Origin: Enterobacter sp. 10-1
GTDB lineage: Bacteria > Pseudomonadota > Gammaproteobacteria > Enterobacterales > Enterobacteriaceae
Direction of reading: 5' to 3'
DNA: 64,000 nucleotides
Assembly (NCBI GenBank): GCA_002270295.1
Contig: NISF01000008.1
Span: forward strand, 186,001-250,000
A model generated the notes under the pieces. That model ran no database searches. It worked only from the letters and a program-made list of their open reading frames with translations, and was not told where the DNA came from. The translations under genes and the position numbers were made by a program. Below are positions 12,316-22,917 of this stretch, one piece after another; position 1 is the stretch's first letter; each line of letters opens with the position of its first letter.

Positions 12316-13831
12316 GGTCTACGTCAATCACATCCGGGTTAACAACACGCCTGAGCGTGGAAAAGAGATCGGTCGCCAGCATCCCACGGACGCCATCTCT
12401 GGCAGCCAGTCGGTCTGCGGCTTCGCCATGCGCCACGCAACCGGCGCAGGCAGCATCATACGGCGTTAGCTTTTGCCCTAACAGAGCGGCAATAATACCG
12501 GTGAGCACATCGCCCATTCCGCCGCTGGCCATACCGGCATTGCCGGCATCGATAATACCCATCTCACCTGCTTCACTGGCCACCACCGTCCCCGCGCCTT
12601 TCAGCACGACCACGCCACCATAACGTTTTACCAGACGTTGAGCAGAATGTAAGCGATCGCTTTCAATTTCTGCCACGCTGCAGTTAAGCAAACGGGCGGC
12701 TTCGCCGGGGTGTGGCGTCAGCACGCGATTGTGACGTTTATCGGCATTGATTGCCAGCAGGTTCAACGCATCCGCATCCCACACCATCGGTTTAGCAAAG
12801 CTCTCCACCTGGCGTATCGCCCGCGTCGCCCATTCGCTTTGGCCGAGTCCCGGACCGATCGCCACCACATCAGCCCACTGCAGGCTTTCATCGAGGCTCT
12901 GCGCCGTAAGCTCATGCACCATCAGCTCCGGCCTGGCGGTAATAATCGGGGCAATATTTTCCAGATGGGTCAACACCCGGACTAAACCGGCTCCCGCCCG
13001 CAGTGCCGCTTCTCCGGTCATCCTGATGGCGCCCGCGGTGCCGCGATCGCCGCCAACGATCGCCAGCCTGCCGTGATCGCCTTTATGGGAGGTTGCGCGG
13101 CGCGGCGGCAGCCAGCCCGCCAGCTGCGAGGCATCAAAGCGCGCCAGCGGGAACCTTTGTCCGGCAAGCCAGCTATCGAGGCCCAGAGAGTGATAGTGCA
13201 GCCGGCCAACCACGTCGCGGGCTTTACCGGTCAGCAGCCCCGGCTTGGGGGCGATAAACGTTATCGTGTGGGCCGCATGGATGACCGCCCCCGGCGTGGT
13301 TCCGGTCTGCGCATTGAGCCCGGAGGGGATATCCAACGCCACTATCGGCGCCGGATGCGCATTCGCGCGCGCGATCAGCGTCGCGACAGGCTTGCGCGGA
13401 GCGCTGCACAGGCCGGTGCCCAGCAGTCCGTCAATAATCAGCGAGATCTCTTCCGGCCAGGCAATATCCGCCGCGTGGATCGTTCCGCCAGCGTTGAGCC
13501 ACTCTTCGCGTGCGGCGTGCGCTTCCTCCGGCAGCGGCTTCTCGCTCTCCAGCGCCAGCAGCGTTACCTCAATCCCTTCAGCCTGCGCCAGGCGCGCAAC
13601 GACGTAGCCGTCGCCGCCGTTGTTGCCGTGGCCGCAAAGAATCAGCCAGCGCTGGCCGGCAGGATACTGGCTTCGCGCCAGCTGGAAAGCCGCTTCTCCC
13701 GCCCGGCGCATCAGCTCAAACAGGGTCAGCCCGAGGCTGTCCGCAGCCTCTTTTTCCGCGCGTCGTAGCGCCTCTGCAGGCCAGATGAAGTGTGGTATAC
13801 TGACGGAGTATTTCGTCATTGTATGGTCCAT
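12308..13831 (-). CDS. nnr: Bifunctional NAD(P)HX epimerase/dehydratase Nnr
   Basis: Nnr repairs hydrated nicotinamide cofactors: the N-terminal YjeF_N domain (about 1-220, with [15 protein letters not shown]) epimerises R- and S-NAD(P)HX, and the C-terminal ribokinase-like domain (about 225-507, with [16 protein letters not shown]) is the ADP-dependent dehydratase. I placed the start at the ATG at 13831 (MDHTMTKY) by comparison with the E. coli N-terminus MTDHTMKK. ATGs at 13834 and 13819 are in the same frame. This start overlaps that of the divergent queG (ATG at 13833), so the two genes have almost no untranslated space between them. Confidence 0.93.
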   Translation of the reverse strand: MDHTMTKYSVSIPHFIWPAEALRRAEKEAADSLGLTLFELMRRAGEAAFQLARSQYPAGQRWLILCGHGNNGGDGYVVARLAQAEGIEVTLLALESEKPLPEEAHAAREEWLNAGGTIHAADIAWPEEISLIIDGLLGTGLCSAPRKPVATLIARANAHPAPIVALDIPSGLNAQTGTTPGAVIHAAHTITFIAPKPGLLTGKARDVVGRLHYHSLGLDSWLAGQRFPLARFDASQLAGWLPPRRATSHKGDHGRLAIVGGDRGTAGAIRMTGEAALRAGAGLVRVLTHLENIAPIITARPELMVHELTAQSLDESLQWADVVAIGPGLGQSEWATRAIRQVESFAKPMVWDADALNLLAINADKRHNRVLTPHPGEAARLLNCSVAEIESDRLHSAQRLVKRYGGVVVLKGAGTVVASEAGEMGIIDAGNAGMASGGMGDVLTGIIAALLGQKLTPYDAACAGCVAHGEAADRLAARDGVRGMLATDLFSTLRRVVNPDVIDVDHD

Positions 13832-13832
13832 C

Positions 13833-14972
13833 ATGTTACAGCCCCTCGATCTCAATAAGTTAGCGCAGCAAATCAAGCAATGGGGCACTGAATTAGGGTT
13901 CCAGCAGGTGGGTATCACCGATACCGATCTCAGCGTCAACGAACCCAAACTGCAGGCATGGCTGGACAAACAATACCACGGAGAGATGGAATGGATGGCG
14001 CGCCACGGCATGATGCGCGCGCGCCCTCATGAGCTTCTTCCCGGTACGTTACGCGTCATCAGCGTACGGATGAACTACCTGCCAGCGAATGCCGCTTTTG
14101 CCCGCACCCTGAAAGATCCCGCGCTGGGTTACGTCAGCCGTTATGCCCTTGGGCGTGATTATCATAAGCTGCTACGTAACCGCCTGAAAAAACTTGGTGA
14201 GATGATTCAGGAACACTGTGCTTCGCTCAATTTTAGACCGTTTGTCGATTCCGCGCCTGTTCTGGAGCGTCCTTTGGCGGAAAAAGCGGGTCTTGGCTGG
14301 ACGGGCAAGCACTCGCTTATTATTAACCGCGATGCCGGCTCGTTCTTTTTCCTCGGCGAGCTGCTGGTTGATATCCCCCTGCCCGTCGATCGGCCGGTCG
14401 CCGAAGAGTGCGGGCGCTGCGTGGCCTGTATGACGATCTGTCCGACCGGCGCGATCGTCGAGCCCTATACCGTCGACGCCCGCCGCTGCATCTCCTATTT
14501 GACCATTGAGCTGGAAGGCGCGATACCCGCCGAGTTCCGTCCGCTGATCGGCAACCGCATTTACGGCTGCGACGACTGCCAGCTGATTTGCCCGTGGAAC
14601 CGCTTTTCCCAGCTCACGGATGAAGAGGATTTCAGCCCGCGAAAAGCGCTGCACGCGCCGCCGCTGGTAGAGCTGTTTGCCTGGAGTGAGGGTCATTTTC
14701 TGAAGGTGACCGAAGGATCGGCAATTCGCCGTATTGGCCATCTGCGCTGGTTACGCAACATTGCCGTTGCGCTGGGAAATGCTCCGTGGGATGAAGCGAA
14801 TCTCAAGGCGCTTGAGAGCCGTCGGGGCGAGCATCCGCTTCTCGATGAGCATATCGAGTGGGCGATAGAGCAGCAAATTGCCAGGCGCAATGCCGGCGCG
14901 GTTGAGGTGCAGCTGCCGAAGAAACAGCGTCTGGTCAGGGTGATTGAAAAAGGGCTGCCGAGAGACGCCTGA
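13833..14972 (+). CDS. queG: Epoxyqueuosine reductase QueG
   Basis: QueG performs the last step of queuosine synthesis, reducing epoxyqueuosine in tRNA with cobalamin and two [4Fe-4S] clusters. The 379-residue protein matches the E. coli length. The two cluster motifs are CGRCVACMTICPTGAI and CDDCQLICPWNRF. The N-terminal cobalamin domain includes RALGRDYHK-like sequence (ALGRDYHKLLRNRLKKLG), and HEAT-like repeats close the C-terminus. I chose the ATG at 13833 because it reproduces the E. coli start (SEPLDLN versus LQPLDLN). It is divergent from nnr with overlapping start codons. Confidence 0.96.
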   Translation: MLQPLDLNKLAQQIKQWGTELGFQQVGITDTDLSVNEPKLQAWLDKQYHGEMEWMARHGMMRARPHELLPGTLRVISVRMNYLPANAAFARTLKDPALGYVSRYALGRDYHKLLRNRLKKLGEMIQEHCASLNFRPFVDSAPVLERPLAEKAGLGWTGKHSLIINRDAGSFFFLGELLVDIPLPVDRPVAEECGRCVACMTICPTGAIVEPYTVDARRCISYLTIELEGAIPAEFRPLIGNRIYGCDDCQLICPWNRFSQLTDEEDFSPRKALHAPPLVELFAWSEGHFLKVTEGSAIRRIGHLRWLRNIAVALGNAPWDEANLKALESRRGEHPLLDEHIEWAIEQQIARRNAGAVEVQLPKKQRLVRVIEKGLPRDA

Positions 14973-15243
14973 TTCATTCACAGGCTGTGAATAAAAACAA
15001 AAACACATTGCGTTTCAACATGCAGACGAACGTCAAGTGATCGTATTAACACTTTGAAATGAAATTTTATTGTTAAATTTCAATGAGATGAATTGATATT
15101 ATTCAAAAGTCGAAGTTTTTCAGCAACGCGTCGTTTGCATTTAACCTGTGGATAACTCTGTTTACAGTATTTTCCCGTATTCAACGGAAGGCATCCCCGG
15201 CGCGATTTGCACTGTGGATAAATTGAGTATGAGGAAGAAATTT

Positions 15244-15319
<76 letters not shown>

Positions 15320-15342
15320 TTGGGTGTGGTAACTATCAAATT

Positions 15343-15418
<76 letters not shown>

Positions 15419-15504
15419 TTAATCTTCGTCTTTCAACCTGCCGCTACCTGAGTAGCTTTACCGCAAGCCGAAATCCTGTGATTAGGATAGTGCCTTTCAA
15501 ATTT

Positions 15505-15580
<76 letters not shown>

Positions 15581-15642
15581 GTACTTCTTGCCATATTTCT
15601 ATGGCGTCGTGATTTGCATTTCTGCTTCGTCACGGGAGGCGC

Positions 15643-15670
15643 ATTATACGAGAATTCGATTTAGCTGCAA
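15643..15670 (-). promoter_or_regulatory. Promoter of the tRNA-Gly operon
   Basis: On the minus strand TTGCAG (15665-15670) and a consensus TATAAT (15643-15648) are spaced by 16 bp. A GC-rich discriminator (GCGCCTCCCG) follows, typical of stringently controlled stable-RNA promoters. Confidence 0.85.
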
Positions 15671-15867
15671 CCCCCCAGCGAGCACTTTTTTTCTATTTTT
15701 ATCTGAATGGACATTTTATCGCCAGATAGCGTCCTGAATTGTATAAATAAGCAGCGCGTAAGGCAAAATAACTTTTTCACACCTTGTTAAAGGCGCAAAA
15801 TCGCCCCGGTCTGCGGGTACGATCTCCCCATAGACGGTCAACAACAATGACAAACAGGGAAATTAAG

Positions 15868-16599
15868 ATGAAAAATACGCTCTCCTTCCTGCTGCTGATC
15901 GCGCTAGCTATGGGAACGGCATCGGCAACGACGCTGCATTTTGGTACCACGACGGCCAATCCGCCCTTCGAAACCGTCAACGCCAAAAACCAGCCTGCCG
16001 GTTTTGATATCGATCTCGCCAGGGCGCTCTGTAAACAGATGCAGGCTGAGTGCACATTTACGCCCCAGAGCTTCGATACCCTGATCCCGGCGCTGCGCTT
16101 TAAGAAATTCGACGCCATCATCGCCGGGATCGAGATCGTCCCGATGCGCGAAAGGCGGGTAGCCTTCACTCAGCCCTATCGTCAGCAGCTGTCCGGCGTG
16201 GTTGTCACCGCGAAGAATAGCGCCCACGGTTTTGCTGACCTGAAAGGCCAAAAACTCGGCGTCGCGAAAGGCAGCATTCACCAGCGCTATCTGCACGATA
16301 AGCAAAAAGAGGTAAACGTCGTCTCTTACGATAGCAACGACGCCGCGTTCAGCGCGCTGAAAGAGGGGAGCGTTATCGGGGTGATGAGCGATCGCGCCAG
16401 CGCCGAGACATGGCTGCAGGACAATCCGGATTACGCCATCATCGACGAGCAGGCAACCGATGCCAAATATTATGGCAAGCAGTTGGCGATCGCGGTGCGT
16501 CAGGATGACCCTGAACTGCTCAATGCGCTAAATGCCGCGCTGGAGGTCGTCAAGGCCTCCCCTGAATTCGGGCAAATGGAGCAAAAGTGGTTTAAATAG
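15868..16599 (+). CDS. Periplasmic amino-acid-binding protein, ArtI/ArtJ type (orphan)
   Basis: This 243-residue protein has a signal peptide (about 1-20, MKNTLSFLLLIALAMGTASA) and a full type-3 solute-binding domain. The motif PPFETVNAKNQPAGFDIDLA (binding of the ligand carboxylate) and the segment PMRERRVAFTQPY are typical of the arginine/lysine/histidine-binding branch. I chose the ATG at 15868, 12 bp after a purine-rich GGGAAATTAAG, over an upstream in-frame ATG because it gives a clean signal peptide. No permease or ATPase gene is adjacent, so it must use components encoded elsewhere or act as a sensor. It interrupts the gly tRNA-orn junction of E. coli, which suggests a lineage-specific insertion. 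Confidence 0.85.
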   Translation: MKNTLSFLLLIALAMGTASATTLHFGTTTANPPFETVNAKNQPAGFDIDLARALCKQMQAECTFTPQSFDTLIPALRFKKFDAIIAGIEIVPMRERRVAFTQPYRQQLSGVVVTAKNSAHGFADLKGQKLGVAKGSIHQRYLHDKQKEVNVVSYDSNDAAFSALKEGSVIGVMSDRASAETWLQDNPDYAIIDEQATDAKYYGKQLAIAVRQDDPELLNALNAALEVVKASPEFGQMEQKWFK

Positions 16600-16639
16600 T
16601 TCTGGCCTGTCGCCGGGGCGTCCGACCCCGGCAGCACGA

Positions 16640-17185
16640 TTACAGCTTGATAAAGTGCTCGCGGTAGTAGGCCAGCTCCGCCACCGATTCGCGAATATCG
16701 TCCATCGCCTGATGGGTGCCCTGCTTTTTAAAGCCATCGAGGATTTCCGGCTTCCAGCGGCGCGCCAGCTCTTTCAGGGTGCTGACGTCAAGGTAGCGAT
16801 AGTGAAAGTACTCTTCCAGCTCGGGCATATATTTAAAGAGAAAGCGGCGGTCCTGGCCAATGCTGTTGCCGCAAATCGGCGATTTACCCGCAGGCACCCA
16901 CTGCTTGAGGAATTCGATAGTCGCCAGCTCCGCTTCGCGATCGCCCACGGTGCTGGCCTTGACGCGATCCACCAGCCCGCTGCCGGTATGCGTGCGCACG
17001 TTCCACTCGTCCATCAGCGCCAGCTGCGCATCAGACTGGTGTACCGCAATCGTCGGCCCTTCCGCCAGAATGTTGAGGTTTGCATCGGTCACCAGGGTGG
17101 CGATTTCGATAATGCGATCGCGCTCCGGATCCAGCCCCGTCATTTCAAGATCGATCCAAATCAGGTTGTTTTCATCTGCACTCAT
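16640..17185 (-). CDS. orn: Oligoribonuclease
   Basis: Orn is the essential 3'-5' exoribonuclease that clears dinucleotides, including pGpG from c-di-GMP turnover. The start at 17185 gives [20 protein letters not shown] and 181 residues, the E. coli length; an in-frame extension further upstream is not part of the family. The DEDDh residues are visible: Asp and Glu in WIDLEMTG, the later Asp of the [17 protein letters not shown] region, and [10 protein letters not shown] with the general-base His and last Asp. It is divergent from rsgA, 94 bp away. Confidence 0.97.
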   Translation of the reverse strand: MSADENNLIWIDLEMTGLDPERDRIIEIATLVTDANLNILAEGPTIAVHQSDAQLALMDEWNVRTHTGSGLVDRVKASTVGDREAELATIEFLKQWVPAGKSPICGNSIGQDRRFLFKYMPELEEYFHYRYLDVSTLKELARRWKPEILDGFKKQGTHQAMDDIRESVAELAYYREHFIKL

Positions 17186-17279
17186 GCTATTTTCCACCCT
17201 TCTTGCGTGACTATATTCATCTAAAATAGCGTGTATCATAGAGGTTTTGCCCCTACAGGGCGACCAGGAGCCAGTTCGA

Positions 17280-18341
17280 TTGAGTAAAAATAAACTCTCC
17301 AAAGGCCAACAGCGCCGCGTCAAGGCCAACCACCAGCGCCGCCTGAAAACGACTTCGGAGAAGGCCGACTACGATGACAATCTGTTTGGCGAGACCTCCG
17401 AAGGCATCGTCATCAGCCGCTTCGGCATGCATGCCGATGTCGAATCCGTTGACGGTGGCGTCCACCGCTGCAACATTCGCCGGACGATCCGTTCGCTGGT
17501 AACCGGCGATCGCGTAGTCTGGCGCCCAGGCAAAGACGCCGCTGACGGCGTTAGAGTAAAAGGTATCGTTGAGGCCGTGCACGAGCGGACCTCGGTCCTG
17601 ACGCGTCCGGATTTCTATGATGGCGTTAAGCCCATCGCCGCCAACATCGATCAGATCGTCATCGTTTCCGCGATTTTACCCGAACTGTCGTTAAACATTA
17701 TTGACCGCTATCTGGTGGCGAGCGAAGCCCTGGACGTCGAGCCGCTGATTGTGCTCAACAAGATCGACCTGCTGGACGAGGACGCCTTAGCGTTCGTCAA
17801 TGAGCAGATGGATATCTACCGCAAAATTGGCTATCCCGTGCTGATGGTATCAAGCCGGACCCAGGACGGTCTGAAGCCGCTTGAAGAGGCCCTCACCGGC
17901 CGCATCAGCATCTTTGCCGGGCAGTCCGGGGTGGGTAAATCCAGCCTGCTGAACGCGCTGCTGGGCCTGAACGACGATCGGATCCTGACCAACGACGTCT
18001 CTGACAACTCGGGCCTTGGCCAGCACACCACCACCGCCGCGCGCCTCTATCACTTCCCGCAGGGCGGCGACGTGATTGACTCCCCTGGCGTGCGCGAATT
18101 TGGCCTCTGGCATCTTGATGCGGAACAAATCACCAACGGTTTTGTCGAATTTCACGATTATTTAGGCCGTTGCAAATATCGCGACTGCAAGCATGATACC
18201 GATCCGGGCTGCGCGATTCGCGAAGCGGTTGAAAATGGCAGCATCAATGAGCGCCGTTTTGAAAACTACCACCGCATTCTGGAAAGCATGAACGAAGTGC
18301 AGGTAAAAACGCGTAAAAGCTTTTCATCATCCGATGACTGA
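17280..18341 (+). CDS. rsgA: Small ribosomal subunit biogenesis GTPase RsgA
   Basis: RsgA is a circularly permuted GTPase that releases RbfA and checks the decoding centre of maturing 30S subunits. The G motifs come in permuted order: NKIDLLD (G4, about 160), then [10 protein letters not shown] (G1, about 218), then the G3 segment DSPGVREF (about 265). An N-terminal OB fold precedes them, and the zinc site is [14 protein letters not shown] (about 302-315). I place the start at the TTG at 17280 because it reproduces the E. coli N-terminus [12 protein letters not shown] and has the ribosome-binding sequence AGGAG 10 bp upstream. The result is 353 residues. Confidence 0.95.
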   Translation: MSKNKLSKGQQRRVKANHQRRLKTTSEKADYDDNLFGETSEGIVISRFGMHADVESVDGGVHRCNIRRTIRSLVTGDRVVWRPGKDAADGVRVKGIVEAVHERTSVLTRPDFYDGVKPIAANIDQIVIVSAILPELSLNIIDRYLVASEALDVEPLIVLNKIDLLDEDALAFVNEQMDIYRKIGYPVLMVSSRTQDGLKPLEEALTGRISIFAGQSGVGKSSLLNALLGLNDDRILTNDVSDNSGLGQHTTTAARLYHFPQGGDVIDSPGVREFGLWHLDAEQITNGFVEFHDYLGRCKYRDCKHDTDPGCAIREAVENGSINERRFENYHRILESMNEVQVKTRKSFSSSDD

Positions 18342-18357
18342 CATTTAAGCTGAGCGT

Positions 18358-18487
18358 CGCTATACGTTTCATCCTTCAGGCTGCTCTGCGTTGGCTGCGC
18401 GTATTCCCCCCGCCCACATAGCTCTCTATGCTGCCGGGGATTCGCAGACCTGCAGCCTTGATGCAACCCGGATGCGTTTACGTATAG
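18358..18487. repeat. Imperfect long palindrome between rsgA and psd
   Basis: The ends TATACGTTTCATCC and GGATGCGTTTACGTATA are complementary with small gaps. So are the inner parts TTCAGGCTGC...TCTGCG with CGCAGACCTGCAGCCTTGA, and GTATTCCCC with GGGGATTCGC. The 130-bp unit would fold into one long interrupted hairpin, a form common among enterobacterial intergenic repeats. I cannot assign a named family from one copy. Confidence 0.6.
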
Positions 18488-18558
18488 AATCGACCCCTTT
18501 TTCAGGTCCCCGACGCTTTGCGGGGTCAGGAACGACAAATAATGGCCTGGAGGCTACC

Positions 18559-19485
18559 TTGTTAAACGATCTTAAACTTTCGCTGCAATACATTCTGCCT
18601 AAACTGTGGCTTACCCGCCTCGCAGGCTGGGGTGCGAGCAAACGAGCGGGCTGGCTGACGAAACTGGTCATCGACCTGTTCGTGAAGTGCTACAAGGTCG
18701 ATATGAAAGAGGCGCAGAAGCCCGATACCGCCAGCTACCGCACCTTTAACGATTTCTTTGTTCGACCGCTGCGTGATGAAGCACGTCCGCTGAACACCGA
18801 TCCGAACGTGCTGGTCATGCCTGCCGATGGCGCAATTAGCCAGCTGGGAGCTATCGAAGACGATAAAATCCTGCAGGCCAAAGGCCACAACTACACGCTG
18901 GAAGCGCTGCTGGCCGGTAATTACCAGATGGCCGAGCTGTTCCGCAACGGTAACTTCGCAACCACCTATCTGTCGCCGCGTGACTACCACCGCGTCCACA
19001 TGCCGTGTAACGGTATTCTGCGCGAAATGATCTACGTCCCGGGCGATCTGTTCTCCGTTAACCACCTGACCGCGCAGAACGTACCGAATCTGTTCGCCCG
19101 CAACGAGCGCGTCATCTGCCTGTTCGATACTGAATTTGGTCCGATGGCGCAAATTCTGGTCGGTGCGACCATCGTTGGCAGCATTGAAACCGTGTGGTCC
19201 GGTACCGTTACCCCGCCGCGTGAAGGCGTCATTAAGCGCTGGACCTGGCCTGCGGGCGACAGCGAAGGTTCCATTGCCCTGCTGAAAGGCCAGGAGATGG
19301 GTCGCTTCAAACTCGGTTCGACGGTGATCAACCTGTTTGCCCCGGGCAAGGTAAAACTGCTCGAACAGCTGCAGAACCTCTCGGTCACTAAGCTTGGTCA
19401 ACCGCTGGCAACCGCCGTTGAGACCATGTCCACGACCGAAGGCGACGCCAGCATTCTGAGCGACGATACGCAAGACGAAGGTTAA
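18559..19485 (+). CDS. psd: Phosphatidylserine decarboxylase proenzyme
   Basis: Psd converts phosphatidylserine to phosphatidylethanolamine at the inner membrane. The proenzyme cleaves itself at the LGST motif to create the pyruvoyl cofactor. Here LGST is at residues 252-255, so cleavage falls between Gly253 and Ser254, the same numbers as in E. coli. The other catalytic segments are PADG (Asp90) and [11 protein letters not shown] (His144 and His147). The start is TTG at 18559 (sequence [20 protein letters not shown] after Met), with TGGAGG 7 bp upstream. The protein is 308 residues. mscM follows after 23 bp, the conserved psd-mscM operon. Confidence 0.97.
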   Translation: MLNDLKLSLQYILPKLWLTRLAGWGASKRAGWLTKLVIDLFVKCYKVDMKEAQKPDTASYRTFNDFFVRPLRDEARPLNTDPNVLVMPADGAISQLGAIEDDKILQAKGHNYTLEALLAGNYQMAELFRNGNFATTYLSPRDYHRVHMPCNGILREMIYVPGDLFSVNHLTAQNVPNLFARNERVICLFDTEFGPMAQILVGATIVGSIETVWSGTVTPPREGVIKRWTWPAGDSEGSIALLKGQEMGRFKLGSTVINLFAPGKVKLLEQLQNLSVTKLGQPLATAVETMSTTEGDASILSDDTQDEG

Positions 19486-19508
19486 TAGCTGACAAAAAGG
19501 GTTATGCC

Positions 19509-22500
19509 GTGCGCCTGATATATATTTTCCTGCTGGCCTGGAGCCTCAGTCTGGGGGCGTACGCAGCGACAGCCCCGGACGCGAAACAGATAGCTCAGGA
19601 ACTGGAACAGGCGAAGGCGGCAAAACCCGCCCAGCCTGGTACCGTAGAAGCGCTACAGTCCGCTCTGAACGCGCTGGAGGAGCGTAGCGCTTCCCTCGAG
19701 CGTACGCGTCAGTATCAGCAGGTTATCGATAACTTCCCCAAGCTGTTCCAGACCCTGCGTTCGCAGATCAACAACCTGGCCGATGAACCGCGCCAGGTAT
19801 CAACGACGCTCTCCACCGATGCCCTGAATCAGGAAATCCTGCAGGTCAGCAGCCAGCTGCTCGAAGCCAGCCGTCAGGCCCAGCAGGAGCAGGAGCGCGC
19901 CCGCGATATCGCCGATTCGCTCAACCAGCTTCCGCAGCAGCAAACCGACGCCCGCCGTCAGCTGAACGACGTTGAGCGCCGCGTCGGCGCGCAGACCAGC
20001 AATACGCCGCTGGCACAGGCACAAAATCTGAGCCTGCAGGCGGAATCCGCGCGCCTGAAAGCGCTGGTCAACGAGCTGGACCTGGCGCAGCTCTCCGCCA
20101 ACAATCGCCAGGAGCTGTCGCGCATGCGCGCCGATCTGGCGCAAAAGCAAAGCAAGCTGCTCGACGGCTACCTGCAGGGCTTGCGTAATCAGCTCAACAG
20201 CCAGCGCCAGCGCGAAGCCGAAAAGGCGCTGGAAAGCACCGAGCTGCTGGCGGAGAACAGTGAAAACCTGCCGCCGGAGCTGGTGGCCCAGTTTAAAGTT
20301 AACCGCGAGCTGTCGCAGGCGTTAAACCAGCAGGCTCAGCGCATGGACCTGGTTGCTTCACAGCAGCGTCAGGCCTCCAGCCAGACGCTCCAGGTTCGCC
20401 AGGCGCTCAATACGCTGCGCGAGCAGTCGCAGTGGCTGGGCGCCTCCAGCCTGCTGGGCGAAGCGCTACGCGCCCAGGTCGCCCGTCTGCCGGAGACGCC
20501 AAAACCCCAGCAGTTGGATACCGAAATGGCCCAGCTGCGGGTGCAGCGGCTGCGCTTTGAGGACCTCCTCGGCAGCCAGACGCAGCTCCGTCAGCTGCGC
20601 CAGGCCGACGGTCAGGCGCTGACCAGCGAGCAGAATCGTATTCTTGAAGCGCAGCTGCGCACGCAAAGCGAGCTGCTCAACTCGCTGCTGCAGGGCGGCG
20701 ATACGCTGATTCTGGAGCTGACCAAGCTCAAAGTGGCTAACGGCCAGCTTGAAGACGCCCTGAAAGAGATGAACGAAGCGACCCACCGCTATCTGTTCTG
20801 GACCTCGGACGTCAGCCCAATCGGTTTTTCATGGCCGCTGGAAATTGCTCACGATCTGCGTCGCCTGGTCTCTCTCGATACCGTCAGCCAGCTAGGCAAA
20901 GCCAGCGCGATGATGTTAACCAGCAAGGAGACGCTGCTGCCGCTGTTTGGCGCGCTGATTCTGGTTGGTTTCAGCATCAGCTCGCGTCGCCACTTCACCC
21001 GCTTCCTTGAGCGTTCCAGCGCCCGCGTTGGCAAAGTGACCCAGGACCATTTCTGGCTCACCCTGCGCACCGTGTTCTGGTCGATTCTGGTAGCCTCGCC
21101 GCTCCCGGTGCTGTGGATGACCCTGGGCTATGGTCTGCAATCCGCCTGGCCCTTCCCGCTGGCGGTGGCCATCGGCGAAAGCGTCACCGCCACGGTACCG
21201 CTGCTGTGGGTAGTGATGATTTGCGCCACCTTTGCGCGTCCGAACGGCCTGTTTATCGCCCACTTCGGCTGGCCGCGTAGCCGGGTCACCAAGGCCATGC
21301 GCTACTACCTGATGAGCATCGGGCTGATCGTCCCGCTGATCATTGCGCTGATTATGTTCGATAACCTCAACGACCGTGAGTTCTCGGCCTCCCTCGGCCG
21401 CCTGTGCTTCCTGTTGATTTGCGGGGCGCTGGCGCTGGTCACGCTGAGCCTCAAGCATGCCGGTATTCCGCTGTATCTCGATAAATCAGGGAGCGGCGAT
21501 AATATGGTTAACCGCATGCTATGGAACCTGCTGCTGGGCGCGCCGCTCATTGCCATGCTGGCGGCGGCCATCGGCTACCTGGCGACCGCCCAGGCGCTGC
21601 TGGCCAGGCTGGAAACGTCGGTGGCGATCTGGTTCTTACTGCTCGTGGTCTATCACATCATCCGCCGCTGGATGCTGATTCAGCGCCGCCGGCTGGCCTT
21701 CGATCGCGCCAAGCATCGGCGGGCGGAAATTCTTGCCCAACGCGCGCGGGGCGAAGATGAGATCGCGCACTCCAGCAGCCCTGAAGGGTCCGCGGAGATC
21801 GACGTCAGTGAAATCGATCTCGATGCGATCAGTACCCGGTCGCTGCGGCTGGTGCGCTCGCTGCTGATGCTGGTAGCCCTGGTCTCGGTGATCGTGCTGT
21901 GGTCAGAAATCCATTCAGCGTTTGGCTTCCTCGAGAATATCTCGCTGTGGGATGCGACCTCTACGGTGCAGGGCGTTGAAAGCCTCGAGCCGATTACGCT
22001 TGGGGCGGTGCTGATCGCGATTCTGGTGCTGATTATCACCACCCAGCTGGTACGCAACCTCCCTGCGCTGCTGGAGCTGGCGATTCTGCAGCACCTGGAC
22101 CTCACGCCGGGCACCGGCTACGCGATCACCACCATTACCAAATACCTGCTGATGCTGATTGGCGGCCTGATGGGCTTCTCGATGATCGGTATTGAGTGGG
22201 CGAAGCTGCAGTGGCTGGTAGCGGCGCTCGGCGTCGGCCTCGGTTTTGGCTTACAGGAGATCTTCGCCAACTTTATCTCAGGTCTGATTATTCTGTTTGA
22301 AAAGCCGATACGTATTGGCGATACGGTGACCATCCGCGATCTGACCGGCAGCATCACCCGCATCAATACCCGCGCCACCACCATCAGCGACTGGGACCGG
22401 AAAGAGATTATCGTGCCGAATAAGGCGTTCATCACCGAGCAGTTTATCAACTGGTCGCTGTCTGACTCCGTCACCCGCGTGGTGCTGACGGTGCCGGCCC

Positions 22501-22835
22501 CGGCGGATGCGAATACCGAAGAGGTCACGCAGATTCTGATTAACGCCGCCCACCGCTGCTCGCTGGTTATCGATACGCCGGCGCCCGAGGCCTTCCTCGT
22601 CGATCTGCAGCAGGGGATTCAGATTTTCGAGCTGCGTATCTACGCCGCCGAGATGGGCCACCGTATGCCGCTGCGCCACGAGATCCATAAGCTGATTCTG
22701 GCAGGCTATCGCGAGCACGGTATCGACATGCCGTTCCCGCCGTTCCAGATGCGTCTGGAAAGCATTGACGGCAGGAAGAGCAGCAGAGCCATGACCTCAG
22801 CGGGGAAATCCAGCCGCACGGCGGGCAGCCTGTAA
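19509..22835 (+). CDS. mscM: Miniconductance mechanosensitive channel MscM
   Basis: MscM (YjeP) is a large MscS-family channel of 1108 residues; the E. coli protein is 1107. It starts with GTG and a signal peptide (about 1-20). A long periplasmic coiled-coil region rich in Gln, Ala and Leu (about 25-430) follows. Eleven or so membrane segments (about 470-900) lead to the MscS core, with the pore-lining helix around AALGVGLGFGLQEIFANFISG (about 905-925) and a cytoplasmic beta domain. It gates under mild osmotic down-shock. It is cotranscribed with psd and ends against a strong bidirectional hairpin shared with convergent epmA. Confidence 0.96.
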   Translation: MRLIYIFLLAWSLSLGAYAATAPDAKQIAQELEQAKAAKPAQPGTVEALQSALNALEERSASLERTRQYQQVIDNFPKLFQTLRSQINNLADEPRQVSTTLSTDALNQEILQVSSQLLEASRQAQQEQERARDIADSLNQLPQQQTDARRQLNDVERRVGAQTSNTPLAQAQNLSLQAESARLKALVNELDLAQLSANNRQELSRMRADLAQKQSKLLDGYLQGLRNQLNSQRQREAEKALESTELLAENSENLPPELVAQFKVNRELSQALNQQAQRMDLVASQQRQASSQTLQVRQALNTLREQSQWLGASSLLGEALRAQVARLPETPKPQQLDTEMAQLRVQRLRFEDLLGSQTQLRQLRQADGQALTSEQNRILEAQLRTQSELLNSLLQGGDTLILELTKLKVANGQLEDALKEMNEATHRYLFWTSDVSPIGFSWPLEIAHDLRRLVSLDTVSQLGKASAMMLTSKETLLPLFGALILVGFSISSRRHFTRFLERSSARVGKVTQDHFWLTLRTVFWSILVASPLPVLWMTLGYGLQSAWPFPLAVAIGESVTATVPLLWVVMICATFARPNGLFIAHFGWPRSRVTKAMRYYLMSIGLIVPLIIALIMFDNLNDREFSASLGRLCFLLICGALALVTLSLKHAGIPLYLDKSGSGDNMVNRMLWNLLLGAPLIAMLAAAIGYLATAQALLARLETSVAIWFLLLVVYHIIRRWMLIQRRRLAFDRAKHRRAEILAQRARGEDEIAHSSSPEGSAEIDVSEIDLDAISTRSLRLVRSLLMLVALVSVIVLWSEIHSAFGFLENISLWDATSTVQGVESLEPITLGAVLIAILVLIITTQLVRNLPALLELAILQHLDLTPGTGYAITTITKYLLMLIGGLMGFSMIGIEWAKLQWLVAALGVGLGFGLQEIFANFISGLIILFEKPIRIGDTVTIRDLTGSITRINTRATTISDWDRKEIIVPNKAFITEQFINWSLSDSVTRVVLTVPAPADANTEEVTQILINAAHRCSLVIDTPAPEAFLVDLQQGIQIFELRIYAAEMGHRMPLRHEIHKLILAGYREHGIDMPFPPFQMRLESIDGRKSSRAMTSAGKSSRTAGSL

Positions 22836-22838
22836 GTT

Positions 22839-22875
22839 AGCCCCTACCCGGCGGCTCGTGCGCCGGGTAGGGGCT
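22839..22875. terminator. Bidirectional hairpin between mscM and epmA
   Basis: A perfect 15-bp stem (agcccctacccggcg with its exact complement) encloses a 7-nt loop. It lies in the convergent gap of mscM and epmA. There is no T-run on either side, so it may act as a stability or Rho-blocking structure instead of an intrinsic terminator. Confidence 0.65.
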
Positions 22876-22917
22876 GCCCCCTGGCCTTGCGCGGCCAGAG
22901 AGAGATATTCGGCCAGG

